The notes beneath the pieces are model-generated. The model searched no databases. It saw only the letters and a list, made by a program, of their open reading frames with translations, and was not told where the DNA came from. The position numbers and the translations under genes were made by a program. From assembly GCA_030280995.1 (NCBI GenBank), contig JASXTE010000001.1:25979606-26043605 (forward strand): DNA of 64,000 nucleotides, in the 5' to 3' direction. Below are positions 24,200-36,169 of this stretch, one piece after another. Each line of letters starts with the position of its first letter. Position 1 is the stretch's first letter. This DNA comes from Hemileia vastatrix. Taxonomy: Eukaryota > Basidiomycota > Pucciniomycetes > Pucciniales > Zaghouaniaceae.

Positions 24200-25560
24200 G
24201 AATTTGGCACACCTTGTGCCTCTAGGATAGAATTGCTTGATGTAGTCAGAAGCTACCCTCTTTTTCAAAATAACTCCATCCAACTCCTCTGATACATATG
24301 AGCCACCAGATACTTGATCTCTAACTCTTTATGGCCCATTCCACCTATCTGAAAACATTCTTCCCCACTGACTCTCCAAACTCCTATTATACACCAAGAC
24401 CATATCTCCAGTTTTTAAAGGTTTCCTTAATCTATGAGCCAACATCTTATCCCAATATCTAACTGAATGATTTCAAATATTCATAATTTTCAAATATGCC
24501 TTTTCTAGATTTTCTTCTTTCTTTTCTAACTGAACCATTCTTGCACATAGTAATTCTTCAGTAGTTTTGACCATGTCTCAGTCTACTCCAAGATATGATT
24601 TTGTCTCTATATCAACTAGTAAAACTGCTTTCTGTCCAAAAACTAGTTCATATGGTGAATATCCAGTTGTCCTTTTGAAAGTGATTCTGTCAGCAATTAA
24701 AACTAATGGTAAATAGTGCCTCTATTTTTCAGCACTTGATCCACACATTTTAACTAAAGCATCCTTTATAAATTGATGCCCTCTTTCTACCATTCATTCT
24801 GCTTCAGGATAATATAGGGTTGCTACTATAAGCTTTGATCCCACTTTTGATATAGCCTCTTTAAGCTCTGTCCCAGATCCAGGGCCACCATCAACTGTTA
24901 CCAACTTCATGAACCCATACCTATACACCCAATTTTTCATCAAAAAATCTGCCACATTCCTGGCATTCAAATGAATAAGTGGCACTTCCTCTACCCAACA
25001 AGATAAATAATCTCTGGAAACAATCCAATATTTATATCTTCCTTCCTTTATATGAACAGAATCCAAACTAACCCTACCAAAAAGAGTATTTTCACCGTTT
25101 GCATGTCTAGGTTCCTTCCACCTTAAATAACTTCTCCTTTGACATTCTTCACATGAATGAACCCATTTTTTAAAAGTTAGCTTCATTTCAGGCCACCAAA
25201 ATCTATCCACAATTCATCTATAAGTTTCACCAACTCCTCTATTCCCAAGATCTTCATGCAGTGATTTCATAACTAATTCTTGCCCTTTCTTTTAAGTTAT
25301 AACTACTTGAGTATTTGGATACCTCCTCCTCATTAATCCACTTCTGGAGAGATAAAATTCTGGTGACTTCCTTTTGATAGCCACCCATTTATCATTATCA
25401 CTTTTATCCAGCCTTTCTAACATTAATAAATATTTTACAATTTTATAATAGAAACTGTCTGTCTCCAGACATCATCTTGAAAATACATTTATATAATTTC
25501 AATGAACACTTCCCTATCTTCTAGATCACCTGCACATGAATGAACCAATAATTTTAATCC
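24200..25560 (-). pseudogene. Family D Ty3/gypsy integrase, decayed (antisense)
   Basis: Read on the minus strand, the zinc-binding part shows LHEDLGNRG, then RFWWPEMKLTFKKW and CEECQRRS (25,110-25,280). The catalytic core at 24,794-25,210 contains DSVHIKEGRYKYWIVSRDYLSCWVE and VTVDGGPGSGTELK, i.e. the first two acidic positions. The distal part near 24,650 has GYSPYELVFGQKA, and a C-terminal barrel-like region (YRVRDQVSGGSYV) lies near 24,290. Stops interrupt it. No RT or RNase H precedes it, so the central pol is deleted in this copy. Confidence 0.75.
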
Positions 25561-25569
25561 TAGACTTTG

Positions 25570-26720
25570 CCTATTTATCCTTAACAATTTTAAATTTTCC
25601 ACCTTTGAACCTTCCAACCTTTTAACAACCAAATTTTCTTCTTTTTTTTACACTTTTCAGAATCAACATCTCCATCATCATCCAACCTCTTTTTTACCAA
25701 ATTTTTACAAACACCCAACCTCTCTTTAACCAGATTTGCTAATACTCCAACATATACAACATTCACCAAATTTCTACTATCCCACACAATTTCACCATCC
25801 TTATCCATATACACAACATCTCCAACCAATTTTTTACCAAAATTATCTACACCATCATCAAACTCCCCAAGAACATATTTTATCATATTTTCATTATTTT
25901 CCAGTTTATCCTAATGGTGGAGGTCTTCATCTTCACTATTGACACATATTAATCCTTCCAGTTTAACCTCATGGAAGAGGTCTTCATTATCTTTGTTAAT
26001 AGACATAATTTCATCCGGTTTATTCTCTTGGTGGAGAACAGAAACAGAATCTTCAACACAAGAAGCATTAAAATAAGCCAGTTTATTCTCATGGAGGAGA
26101 TAGTCCTCATCTTGATAAAAGTTATTCTAAACATTTTCAATAAGTTTTTTTTGTTTAACATCTATATATATAAAATCATCAGAATGAAAACCAAGATAAT
26201 AGATAGGGAATTTTTAGAAATATATAAAAAAAATTTCAGTTTAACCTCTTGCTGGAGGAGAAGGAAAAAAATAGGAGAGTGTTAAGAATCTTCAAAAAAA
26301 AATCTTGATTTTCAAGTATGCAGAGACTTTTACCTTGATTTTGATTTTGATGGTGCAGTTTAGCCTCTTGCTAGAGTTTAAAAAATAAGAGTGTTGTGAA
26401 TAATCAAAAATATTTTATCTTGATTTTTAAATATTCAGAGATTTTTAGTTGACTTTTATTTTGATGGTGCAGTTTAGCCTCATTCTGGTGGTCAAAAAGA
26501 GAATATTTACACAATTTTTGTTCTTCATTTTTATTGGATTATTCTGAGAATTATTTTTTGATGTCGACTTTTTTTTAATGCAGTTTATCCTCTTGCAGGA
26601 GGAAGACAAAAATAAAAAAAACATAGAAGGAAAAAATAATCCAAAAGAAATCATAAAAGAGACAATAAAAAATTTCAGACAGTTTTAGGTGGTTTATCCT
26701 CATTTTAGAGAATCCATATT
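25570..26720 (-). repeat. Family D hairpin-motif array and linker (antisense copy)
   Basis: About nine diverged copies of a 24-nt motif, CAGTTTAACCTC-N6-GAGG on the plus strand, occur at about 25,902, 25,959, 26,015, 26,079, 26,237, 26,354, 26,468, 26,579 and 26,689. Two more lie at 24,131 and 24,177. They match the CCTCCAGCAAGAGG motif repeated in the sense copy at 61,889-62,402. An open frame at 25,590-25,886 (minus) is a charged, Lys/Asp-rich linker of unknown role. Frames through the array are broken, yet the motif remains recognisable. Confidence 0.7.
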
Positions 26721-26759
26721 CTTGATATCCCCTGGTAGAAACCCATAAATTTTCCCTAT

Positions 26760-28122
26760 AGGCATTTACACCAATTCCTTATCTTTCAAAAACCATTCAC
26801 CAGAATTTGTCCTACCAAAGGATAAAAATAATAACACACATTTTCCCAAATTTTAGGTGACTCCAAGATATTCACCCCATCAATAAAAGCCTCTGCATTC
26901 TTCATTAATGCAGGAAAAACATTATCCATTGCATCCTCTTGACCAGCCACTACTGGCCTTTCATATTGAACTTTATTTTTAACCACCTTGGCCTTGGGCT
27001 CCTCTTGGGGACCCACATTGCCATCTTCACCCCCCATAATAACATCCTAATCTTCAATAATCCTAGCTCCATTGCCTACTGCTTTCACTATTCCAGATCC
27101 ATTAACCATATCTACCTTTTCATTGCAGACAGTCTCTGCTTCTAAATAAAAAACCTGAGGGAAATAATCCTCTGAATCCAACTCCAAATCAACCGTCCCA
27201 AAATTGTCCATAAAATCCAAACATTCTTCATTAGTGACATAAATTTCATTACCAAAAGAAACATCTTTTACCCCAAAATCTTCTTTCTCTAAAACAATAT
27301 CCTTAGATTAGATAGAGCAAGATCTTCAGTAATAAACAAATCCAACATTTCAACATAAGCTACCTCTTCTTCAACAACAAAACATTCTTTCACAACAGTA
27401 TCATCAGGTTGACCATATTCTTCAGGTATAACTGAGTCCAAAATTTCTAAACAAGCTACCTCTTCTACCTCTTGAGTCACCAAAGTGTCTTCTCCAGAGT
27501 CCAAATTAACAGCATTAAGAGTATCCAGATGTTCCAAAATAAGGTTCTTTAGCACCTCCATACCAGGAATCCTAGTTTCTCTATATGGGAGATCCTTCAG
27601 AAAATTAGCACTAAAAAGCACTGTCAAAATGTCTTTCTTTACCTTTTCCTACATAGAATCCCATAGAACATACTTTGATTCATTTTCATGAAATAAATAT
27701 TTATACTCCAACAAATAATCCAAAACCACCTGGAATTCAACCATAAACTGATGATACTGACCCAGAGATGTTACACCACCTTTTGATTCCCATTTCCTAG
27801 ATATACCCTTGAGATCCTCCAATGAATAAACCTTTGGCTGCCTTTTTTCCATTTCCATCTTCTGCTTTTCCCAATTCTGATTTTTGTAGCAATCCATAGT
27901 GATAAACTCCATTTCCACCTCTCTGTCTCCCATAAAAAACCTTATGTGCTTCACCATATCCAAAGGTAAAGCTCCATCCAATCCAGCATCAGTTTCATAC
28001 CTAAATAAAAATCCTTCTAAATCATCACCAGAAAACTTGGGCCCATCCCAAGATACAATCCTTACTGATTCCCTAACAGATACATCAGCAGCCAAAAAAC
28101 CAGATCCAATAGCAGAAGACAT
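26760..28122 (-). pseudogene. Family D Ty3/gypsy gag, decayed (antisense)
   Basis: From the start at 28,122 the protein reads MSSAIGSGF...VRIVSWDGPKFSGDD, matching the start of the intact Gag at 59,019. The capsid-like part runs to about 27,649. Acidic, frame-broken segments follow at 27,289-27,627, and VIMGGEDGNVGPQEEP near 27,000 matches the same region of the sense copy. No zinc knuckle or aspartic protease motif can be found. Several stops are present. Confidence 0.8.
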
Positions 28123-28259
28123 CCCAAAAACATAAGACTAAACTGTTATAATAAGATAAGTGTTTATTAAATAAGCCTCTTGCAGGCTAAGATACTCCAA
28201 ATACAAAGTATGATTGATTAAAAGCTATAGAATTTAAAACCCACATTGGGTGCCACCAA
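28123..28259 (-). other. Family D leader and primer-binding site
   Basis: On the minus strand the LTR is followed directly by TTGGTGGCACCCAATGTGGG. Together with TTGGAACCCAACGTGGGG in the sense copy this points to a tRNA-Lys-like primer-binding site. One GCCTCTTGCAGGC hairpin, counterpart of two in the sense leader, lies at 28,171. Confidence 0.6.
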
Positions 28260-29402
28260 TGTAGAAAGACTCTTACAGTTGCCTTTCTGTAAGCAGAATC
28301 CAAGGGAGTTGGATAAACCTAAGTAAACCCTGTCCCTTTAAGTAAAATTAGAGTTCACAATTAACTAAGCTAAATCCTCTACTTGATATAAAATGAGAAA
28401 TAAACTATTGGTTATTAATGGTGTTGAGATGTTGATTCAGTGTTTTTTAGTAATGAGGGTAAGAAAAACAACAGTGAAGCTGTATTTAGAAAATTTATTT
28501 AAATTATTGAATAATATATTCTTATGTAGCTTTTATTTTATAAGATTTAGTTGTTAAATTTTGATCTCTGGTGATTACACCTTTGAAATGGTAACCTATA
28601 AGTTAATATATGTGATGATGAATGAAAGCTATAAAATGTTGTGTAAAATTGTTATATTTATAAGGGTATTACAACTATATAATTTTTTATGTAAAATAAT
28701 AATGAATGTCATTGTATGATGTTATGATGATTGTTAAGATACCAGTTGTTGTTAATGATTGAGATGTCTGATGTCTGTTGCATATAGTTAAGATACCAGT
28801 TGTTAGATAGAATGTTTTCTCCCCTTCTAATTTTGATTCTTCAGGCTTTATATGCATAGTATGTCACGTGCTTCATTTTCCCCAACTGGAGCTTCCCAGA
28901 GATTGGCAGAGTTTGTACTGAGCTTGTACGGACCACCGGACTCAATTAGAACCTTAAAATGCCACTAAAAAATCTAGAAAAATTACAGATGATAGAACTA
29001 CTTCTCCTTTATAATTCGTTTTTATTTTTGTAGTCTGCGCAGCCTTATTCACCTAGTAAAAAATTATGAAAGTTTAGTAAATTATGGTTAGTCAAAAATA
29101 ATCAAAAATTCTTTATAAAATCATTTAAAAATAGTAGGTAAATAGTAAAAATTCCATAAAAATTCTCAAAGGTTCTTGAGACTCCTGAATTCAACTTCCA
29201 TGCACATTTAGACCTATACTTGCATTTTCTGACAATTAATTATTCATTTAATCTTGACTTGTAAAATTACCCTTTTATATACTCATTTCTTTAAATATTC
29301 ACCATTATAAAAAATAGATTGGCTTTTCCAATATCAACAATAAACTCTCTAAATCTTCCTTTTAATTAAATTTAGTGCCATACTAAACTTTAGACTGCCA
29401 CA
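28260..29402 (-). repeat. Family D LTR, antisense 5' LTR
   Basis: The 1143-bp LTR starts (minus strand) TGTGGCAGTCTAAAGTTTAG and ends TTTCTACA. It aligns with the sense LTR at 57,719-58,839 through CTGCGCAGACTAC and the GTCCGGTGG/AGTCCGGA region. No matching 3' LTR is found near 23-24 kb, so the 3' end of this element is lost. Confidence 0.82.
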
Positions 29403-29903
29403 CCATACATCAGAGTACCAACCCAATTTTTTGCCTGTGAACTCTGATCTAAGGCCATACATCAGAGTTCACCAGCCAATTTAAACCAACTTAATTCTTC
29501 TAGGTGGCTATACAACAGCATCCATCAAATGGAATAAAATTAATTAAATGAAATTAAGACTTATTATAATGTAATTGAATATAAAAAAGACAGATAGATG
29601 AGTGTAATAGCTAGAATTAAAAAAAGATAAATACAAATGGTATAAAATGAGATAATACAAAATAAATCATTATTATATATTTTGAAAAGGAATGTAATAA
29701 AGTGCAATAAAATAAAATAAAATTTTAATAAAATAAAATAAAATTATACAATACATAACCAAATACAACTCAATATAATAAAATACAATACAATACAATA
29801 CAAATTAATTTGATTTACTTTAAGGTAATGAATTAAATAAAATGAGTATATTGAAATATAATAGAATAAAATAAATTAAAAACAATTTAAAAAATTACAT
29901 AAT
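29403..29903. other. AT-rich stretch between LTR and transposon
   Basis: It contains two copies of the CATACATCAGAGT motif also seen near 15,800, followed by an AAAATAAAAT-rich low-complexity tract (29,560-29,895). No gene is recognised. Confidence 0.5.
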
Positions 29904-30352
29904 AGGGGGTATCAATGTTCAGGGATCTGAAATTAGAGATCAGGAATTTTTTTTTCCAGGATCAGACATTATTAATTGTGGAAGATTCTTATCCACTAGC
30001 CCCGGGGCTAGTGGATAAGGAATCCATGATAATGCATTATCCCACCTCTTATACCTCAATTTTCATTTCTAATTCCTGATCCCAAACTCATCACATCCAT
30101 GAGGCATATCCAGAGAGTAGTCCAAGATGTGGTTATGGCAGAAAGTTGTGCAACATGTGGTTATGACAGAAAGTTTTCCAAGATGTGGTTATGAATATTG
30201 AGTAGAAAAATGTTGGATAAGAGGTGAACATTGACACGTAAAGTGTCTAATAACCCAATTATTAGCAAAAATAATTGCGGAAGATAATTGGGGTATAAGG
30301 ATTTTTATCCGCAATTAATTTAATTGCAGATCGGTCAACATTGATACCCCCT
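29904..30352. mobile_element. Short derivative of Harbinger-2, 449 bp
   Basis: Ends AGGGGGTATCAATGTTCAGG and (complement) AGGGGGTATCAATGTTGACC match the two ends of the 6.1-kb element at 32,854-38,978, in reverse order. The duplication is AAT (29,901-29,903 and 30,353-30,355). It keeps the subterminal palindrome with TTATCCACTAGCCCC arms (29,988-30,019). No coding capacity. Confidence 0.88.
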
Positions 30353-31059
30353 AATATAACATAAAATCAATTTATACTGAATTTTCTTTTAATATTTTAT
30401 TCAATATAAATTTTAATATTTATATACAACTTAATTTTTTGTATGCATATTCATTATTTCATTTCATATTAATATTCAATATGAATTTTGCATATGCATA
30501 TTCAATATGATATTTAATATGAATATGCAATATGATTTTCCATATGCATATGAAATATGAATTTTCATATGCATCTCCAATATAAATTTTTTATGCATAT
30601 TTTTTTGGATGAATATTCAAAATTATTTTCATTATATATATGAATTATCATTTTACATTTACATACTGAATACCACTCAGCAAGTTTTGTGACTCAAAAT
30701 AATGTTACATGACTAAAAAATATCAAAAAGTGAATCAAAAAAACTCAATTTATAATAGTTCTCTGTAATGTGTAGTTTTGAAAATTCTGGTAATTTTTTT
30801 CAAACAATATAAAATATTTAAATATGATTTTAATATGTTTCAATCTATTTTTAATAAGTAATAAATTAGAGTAAAAATATCACTTGAAAAATTGAAAGGT
30901 TTAAATGAGTTCTCAGATCCATCTTGAACTATAATTTAAAATACTGAGTCAAAATTATGTGCTTAAGGTGTACAGTGTTTGGAATGATTACTGAAACTTT
31001 TTTCATTCAAAATTTAAGATAAGTTTATTTCACTTTCATTATGATACCACAAAAGATTC
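30353..31059. other. AT-rich stretch with CATATG/ATTCAATATGA repeats
   Basis: Between about 30,430 and 30,610 short units such as GCATATTCAATATGA and CATATGCAT recur irregularly. The rest is AT-rich with no gene recognised. Confidence 0.5.
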
Positions 31060-31193
31060 AGCTAGGTTTTTAAAATAGTCCAAGTTAGTTTTCAAGCACA
31101 TTTTAGTTAGAGTTCCATCAAAGTTCAGTCTGAGTTCCATCTAACTTCAAGTTGTGGACTTTCTAGCAAGTCCCCCCAAATATTGTGTGGTGT
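31060..31193. mobile_element. Orphan right end of a CACCAC-family TIR element
   Basis: The last 130 bp (GTCTGAGTTCCATCTAACTT, then GGACTTTCTAGCAAGTCC and ATTGTGTGGTG) match the right end of the element at 10,031-10,917. No left end is found upstream, so this is a truncated copy. Confidence 0.7.
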
Positions 31194-32188
31194 TAGGTCT
31201 TTATTCTTTATTATTTTTTCTCATTAATATTTTGACTTATTGTTTTTTTTCTTTTTGCTTTGATTGTTTTACTTATCTGTTGTTTATCTTAGCTTTATGG
31301 CTTACCCACCTCATTTGTTGAACTCTGGCTCAAGTCAAGACTTACCCTTCATTCAAGACAACGCCTATGAATCTAGTGACTCTTTTTCATACCCCAATCA
31401 ATTTTCACATAGTCATTCTGCAACAGAAAGTGATCATGAATCAAGTCATATTTTTGTAAAAATTTATGTAGACTTTAAGTTCTACATAGCTAAGGAAAAA
31501 GTAACTTCAAATTAAAGTCCTCAAAAAATGGACCAAGTATCACCAGACTGAAGAAAACTAAGTTTTCAGTGGCAAACATCAAATACTGACCTTGAGAACT
31601 TCAACTGCTGTGCAGTCAAGACTATCAATGATCAAGAGAATTTATGAATGTGTCTTTATGTTCAGAAGGAGGTTAAAAGTGGTTCATCATCATGATTTTA
31701 CTTGATCCCTAATGCTGGTGATTTGACTACCTTCCAAAAAAAGTTCTTAATACTGTTAATGAGTTTAAAGGCTTTTTGAATATGGAAATGTCTTTCTTGA
31801 GGGAGAAACATCTGCATGTATTTTTAAAGCAGAATGATCCAAGATTGGCTATGAAAGTATGTTGATTTTTATTTATTACTTCAAAAATGGTTATGCTATA
31901 GTTATTTGTTTTTCTCATAGGCAGAAATTGAATATGGAAATGTCTTTCTTGAGTGAGAAACATCTTCATGTATCTTTAGAGCAGAAAGATCCAACATTGG
32001 CAATGAAAAGAAGTTCAGGAAGGCCTTTTCAAACTGGGCCTTACTCATTGGTCCTACATTCAAGATTATGAGAAATCTGAACTAGTTGAAGCTGGAGTAC
32101 CAGATCCCCTTGCCCATGCTTTAGTCTGAACTGAAAAAGTATTTCCTGAATGCCTGCAGAAGAAAAAGAGGTTAAAGAGGAGTGTATA
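31194..32188 (+). pseudogene. Unrecognised decayed gene with a duplicated 80-bp segment
   Basis: A frame from ATG 31,298 (MAYPPHLLNSGSSQDLPF) runs 73 codons to a stop at 31,513. Related frames continue to about 31,860. An 80-bp block (GAATATGGAAATGTCTTTCT...) at about 31,779-31,858 is repeated at 31,931-32,010 with a few changes; the two copies are separated by a T-rich, intron-like 70 bp. I do not recognise the protein. Confidence 0.3.
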
Positions 32189-32191
32189 ATT

Positions 32192-32850
32192 AAATCTATC
32201 TGTTTTAAAATTAAAATAAATTTTAGTTTCCTCATTCTTTTAAAACCAGAATCCAACAAAAAAACAGTATATGAGTGGGCTCCATAGATGATAGTGTAAT
32301 ATAAAATTAAAGTAAAAATAAATATGTTTAAAATAATTGTTTACTTTAGAAAAAAACTGTACATGAGAGGGTTCTATCAATGATGGTGTAATATAGAAAT
32401 AAATTTGATTACTCAAAACAAAGCAAGTTTCTGAAGTTTTTTATTTCCTTTTGAGGTGAAAAATTAGTTTTGACTGTTTCCAATGACATAGAACCAAATT
32501 ATAACTTAAAGCAAATATTTTAACTTAAAAATTGGCTTGGAGAAGCTACTCAAATTAGGGGGTATCAATTTTCAGGGATCCGCAATGAGGGATCAGGAAT
32601 TTTTTTTCCCAGGATCAGACATTATTAATTGTGGAAGATTCTTATCCACTAGCCCCGGGGCTAGTGGATAAGGAATCCATGATAATGCATTATCCCACCT
32701 CTTATACCCCAATTTTCATTTCTAATTCCTGATCCCAAACTCATCACATCCATGAGGCATATCCAGAGAGTAGTCCAAGATGTGGTTATGGCAGAAAGTT
32801 GTGCAACATGTGGTTATGGCAGAAAGTTGTCCAAGATGTGGTTATGAAAA
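32192..32850. repeat. 659-bp direct duplication, left copy
   Basis: This block matches 38,982-39,640 in length (659 bp each) with about nine substitutions. It consists of unrecognised AT-rich DNA followed from 32,558 by the left part of a Harbinger-2 short derivative, including its TTATCCACTAGCCCC palindrome at 32,641-32,672. ATT precedes it (32,189-32,191) and ATT follows it (32,851-32,853), where the 6.1-kb element begins. Confidence 0.92.
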
Positions 32851-33204
32851 ATTAGGGGGTATCAATGTTGACCGATCCGCAATTAAATTAATTGCGGAAA
32901 ATAATCTGCATACCCCAATTATCTTCCGCAATTATTTTTGCTAATAATTGGGTTATTAGACACTTTACGTGTCAATGTTCACCTCTTATCTGACATTTTT
33001 ATCCTCAATATTTCATAACCACATCTTGGACAACTTTCTGGATATCCCAGCCTTCTACCTTGCTGCGCACTTCCATTCTCATCCCATCCTGTTCATTCTA
33101 TCTGCTCAGAATTTCTCCCCATTTCATCTATTTGATTCTTCTCCTTTTCATCTCGCTATCTCATCTGCTTGTTTCTGCTCCTTTTCATCTTCATTTATAA
33201 TAAC

Positions 33205-34601
33205 ATGCCTCGTCATCCTAGATCTTCTCAAAGGCAGCCATCACCCAGTTGTTCTTCAATTCCCACTACTTCCTCTTTCCCCCGCTCAGCCAAGAAATCA
33301 AAGACTGTTCAATTAAAAAAGATGAACATCTCATTCTTATCAACTGGCTGAAAACCAAATCTAACTATGATTCTTGTTTTGGTACTGAGTATGCCACTAA
33401 AGTAGGACGGCCCCCCACATCAAAAGTTAATGGCTATCTTCTAATGGCAAATGAATTACGCAATAAGACCAAGGGAAGGATTGATCTTTTGCCTAAACAG
33501 ATGTCTGAACGCTTCAAGCATTATCGAGAAAAATACAAGAAGGCAAAGGCTCTTTCATCTTCCACTGGCTTCGGGGTTACTGACATTGATATAACTAAGG
33601 GTATAAAATCCATAGACAATAAACTTGATTCTTTATGTCCTTACTTTAAAGAGATGGATGCAATTTTTGGAGAGCGAGCCGATGTTAATCCTGTAAACAT
33701 GTTGGATGGAGAAGATCCTATCTCCAAACATGATGTCGAAGCAAATCTTTTCCCATCCTCTTCCTCCACTCAAGCCTCCCCTCATTTGAATGAGACATAT
33801 CTAAATAGCTTTTCTGTAGATCCTATAGGTGATTTAACCCAACCAAATCTAACTCAGGTCTGTTTCTTTTATCTTATCAATTCTATTTTTTTATTTACTT
33901 ATCTTTTTCTTATTTCTTAAAAGGCTGATGAACAAACCCAGGATCCTCAATCAACTGAGTCTGAAGCTAGTGACAATGATGAGGAGGAAAATGCTATGTT
34001 GAACAAAAAGAGAAGGGCTTCAACTAGTCTAAATTTCCTCTCCCAAAGAAGACAAAAAAGTGATACTTCATCACAAACACCTTTTTCTTCGATGGAACAG
34101 TTTTTAGAGAAATGTGATGCTGGTAAGTGATATCATACCTCTTATTACTTTACTCTGCTTTTCTTCTACTTTATGTTAATTTTTATTCTCACTCTAGAAC
34201 AAGTGGAAATTGCTAAAGAGACTCTGAGCTTTGAAAATAAGAAATACGAGCTCTCTTTAAGGAGGGATGACAGAGTACAAGATTTGGAAGAGAGGAAGTA
34301 TGAGCTCTCCTTAAGGAAGGATGATCGGATCCAAGATTTGGAGGAGAAGAAGTTTGAGCTCTCTTTACAGAAGGATGGTAGGGCCCAAGATTTGGAGGAG
34401 AAGAAGTTTGAGTTAACTCTTAGTATTGAAAAATCCAAAAATAAGGAAAAAACACTCGAGCATCAAAACTTAATGGAACAGATGAAGTATAAGCATGATC
34501 TCCAAGAAAGTTCTAAAAAGAAAGATTTCTTGATTGAATGCATTAAAGCAAACAAATCTGTTGAAGAAATAGAACGTTTAATGAAATTTTTTGTTGACTA
34601 G
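33205..34601 (+). CDS. Myb/SANT-like DNA-binding protein of the transposon (one frameshift)
   Basis: In PIF/Harbinger elements the second protein carries a Myb/SANT domain and helps bring the transposase to the ends. Three exons are deduced: 33,205-33,857, 33,924-34,122 and 34,198-34,601, with introns of 66 and 75 nt (GTCTGT...AAAAG; GTAAGT...CTCTAG). The basic N-terminus (MPRHPRSSQ) is followed by a SANT-like region (KKDEHLILINWLKTKSNY, then LPKQMSERFKHYREKYKKA), an acidic linker, and a C-terminal coiled coil with three 18-residue repeats (YELSLRRDDRVQDLEE-like). A one-base deficit in the A6 run near 33,315 breaks the frame; allowing for it gives 418 codons. The break may be a mutation or a homopolymer error. 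Confidence 0.75.
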
Positions 34602-34734
34602 TTTCTTTTATTTCTTTCACACTTCATGTGTTCATATTTATTTGTACATAAATTTTACAATTATTTTCTGTATTTCTTGAAATATTGTATTTTAATGTTA
34701 AATATTCTTCTTTTAAATAAAATTTTCAAGTCTC

Positions 34735-35152
34735 CTTTGAAAATTTGACAATCCCCCACCCCTGGATTTTTTTGAAGTAAGGGGTGGGTATCACAAAAAT
34801 TTTTTCATGTCATGAATCTTGAAAGTTTTATATGAAAATTTGGCTTTACTACCCCCTGCATTTTACCGGTATCCCAAAAATTCTTACATGTCAAGAATTT
34901 CACAAGTCTTATAAGAAATTTTGGCACAACCCCCCATGGATTTTATTGAAGTAAGGGACGGGTATCACCAAAATATTTACAAGTCAAAAAAATTCTATAT
35001 CTGTTTAAAAAAATTGGCAATACTCTCCCCCGCATTTTATTGAAGCAAGGGGTGGGTATCACCAAAATTTTTCTAAGTCATCAATTTCACATGTCAGATT
35101 TGAAAATTTGGCAATACCCCCCCCTGCATTTTATTGAAGTAAGGGGTGGAAG
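34735..35152. repeat. Minisatellite between convergent transposon genes
   Basis: Four to five imperfect units of about 105 bp recur, each with a C-run, GCATTTTATTGAAGTAAGG and GGTATCACCAAAA. They lie between the 3' ends of the SANT gene and the oxygenase gene, where two transcripts would converge. No coding signal is seen. Confidence 0.85.
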
Positions 35153-35449
35153 TCATCTAAATTTAATATAATTACATAAATTATTAAATAAATATCTAAT
35201 ATATATCAATTTCCCTAGTTTAAAGTAATGACAATCCCTCAAGCCAAAATGCAGACCAAGTCGAGAAACAAAAGTTTGGGACTTTCCACAGATATAGGCA
35301 AGAGGAACCCCATGAAACAAATAAATGTTATCATGATTACCTGTTATACAACACAAGGTCGATGGCTCATCACATTACTTGAGAAAATTGATATATAAAA
35401 AATATTTATTAAAAATTTATGAAAAAATATAAAATTTTCAATGACAACT

Positions 35450-36095
35450 CTAATCCCCATACTTTTTGGATCTAGATAAAGTTTTTTTAAATCGAATAAC
35501 TTTACCTTCTTTCTTTACCTTATTGATTCTTTGTATCAACTTATTACTGATTTGAAATGAGGAACCGAAATGAGTGAAATCTTGACAGGATTCCAAACCA
35601 GGAGGAGCTTTGGTCGTTTGATGATTATCCTTAGAAGAATTCCAAATAGTTTCAATGATACCATTTCCCAAACCAAAATCAATGATGCACCGGTGGTCTG
35701 GAAAATATAAACCATGTCCTTTGATTTTAGCTGGAGATGGTATTGGGTGGCCAGTTATCGGATTGATATATGAGAATATTCCAAAAGTAAGAAAATTGGC
35801 ATCATTCCTATCGATATGAATCCTATTGTGGAATCCAGAATGAGTGATAATAACATTAGAAAATAAAAGATATTCGTGGCTGATATCTTCCCATTCGGAG
35901 TCACACCAATTTGGTATTCCAACTTTGGTTGCAAGTTCATGATTTTCTTCAAATGCTTTATTACAGAGCTTGTTGAGTCGAAAAGCAAGAAAAGAGTCAA
36001 AGGAAGGTAGAATGTCCCATAAGCAAAAATCTTCATCTTTTTGAGCTTTAGTGATATTCTTGACCAACGAATATATGCCTATATGATTGAAATGC
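35450..36095 (-). CDS. Tet-like 2OG-Fe(II) oxygenase (catalytic exon)
   Basis: The family (Tet/JBP-related, Fe(II)/2-oxoglutarate-dependent) includes enzymes that oxidise 5-methylcytosine or thymine in DNA. This exon, opened by an acceptor TATCTAG at about 36,096, encodes some 215 residues. Iron ligands are visible: the H-x-D in FHNRIHIDRND and a distal His in KDNHQTT, 63 residues later. GHGLYFPDHRCIIDFG and THFGSSFQIS are typical of the double-stranded beta-helix fold in the rust members as I remember them. The frame is open with no stop inside. The 5' exons are not resolved: possible donor sites (GTAAGT) lie at about 36,673 and 37,041, so the N-terminus is unknown. The fold is well supported; the substrate is inference. 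Confidence 0.78.
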
Positions 36096-36169
36096 CTAGA
36101 TAATAATCATATAAGAGTTTCAGAATCCTTATCCTCTAAATATGCAATATAAAAATGTGAAATAAGACA

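Noticed and set aside
25736..26285. Open frames on the plus strand opposite the family D copy
   Set aside because: They are complements of the retrotransposon linker and hairpin array.
35153..35356. 67-codon frame after the oxygenase stop, considered as a further exon
   Set aside because: It follows the stop codon and an AATAAA-bearing stretch. No acceptor or motif links it to the oxygenase, so it is probably 3' noncoding DNA.
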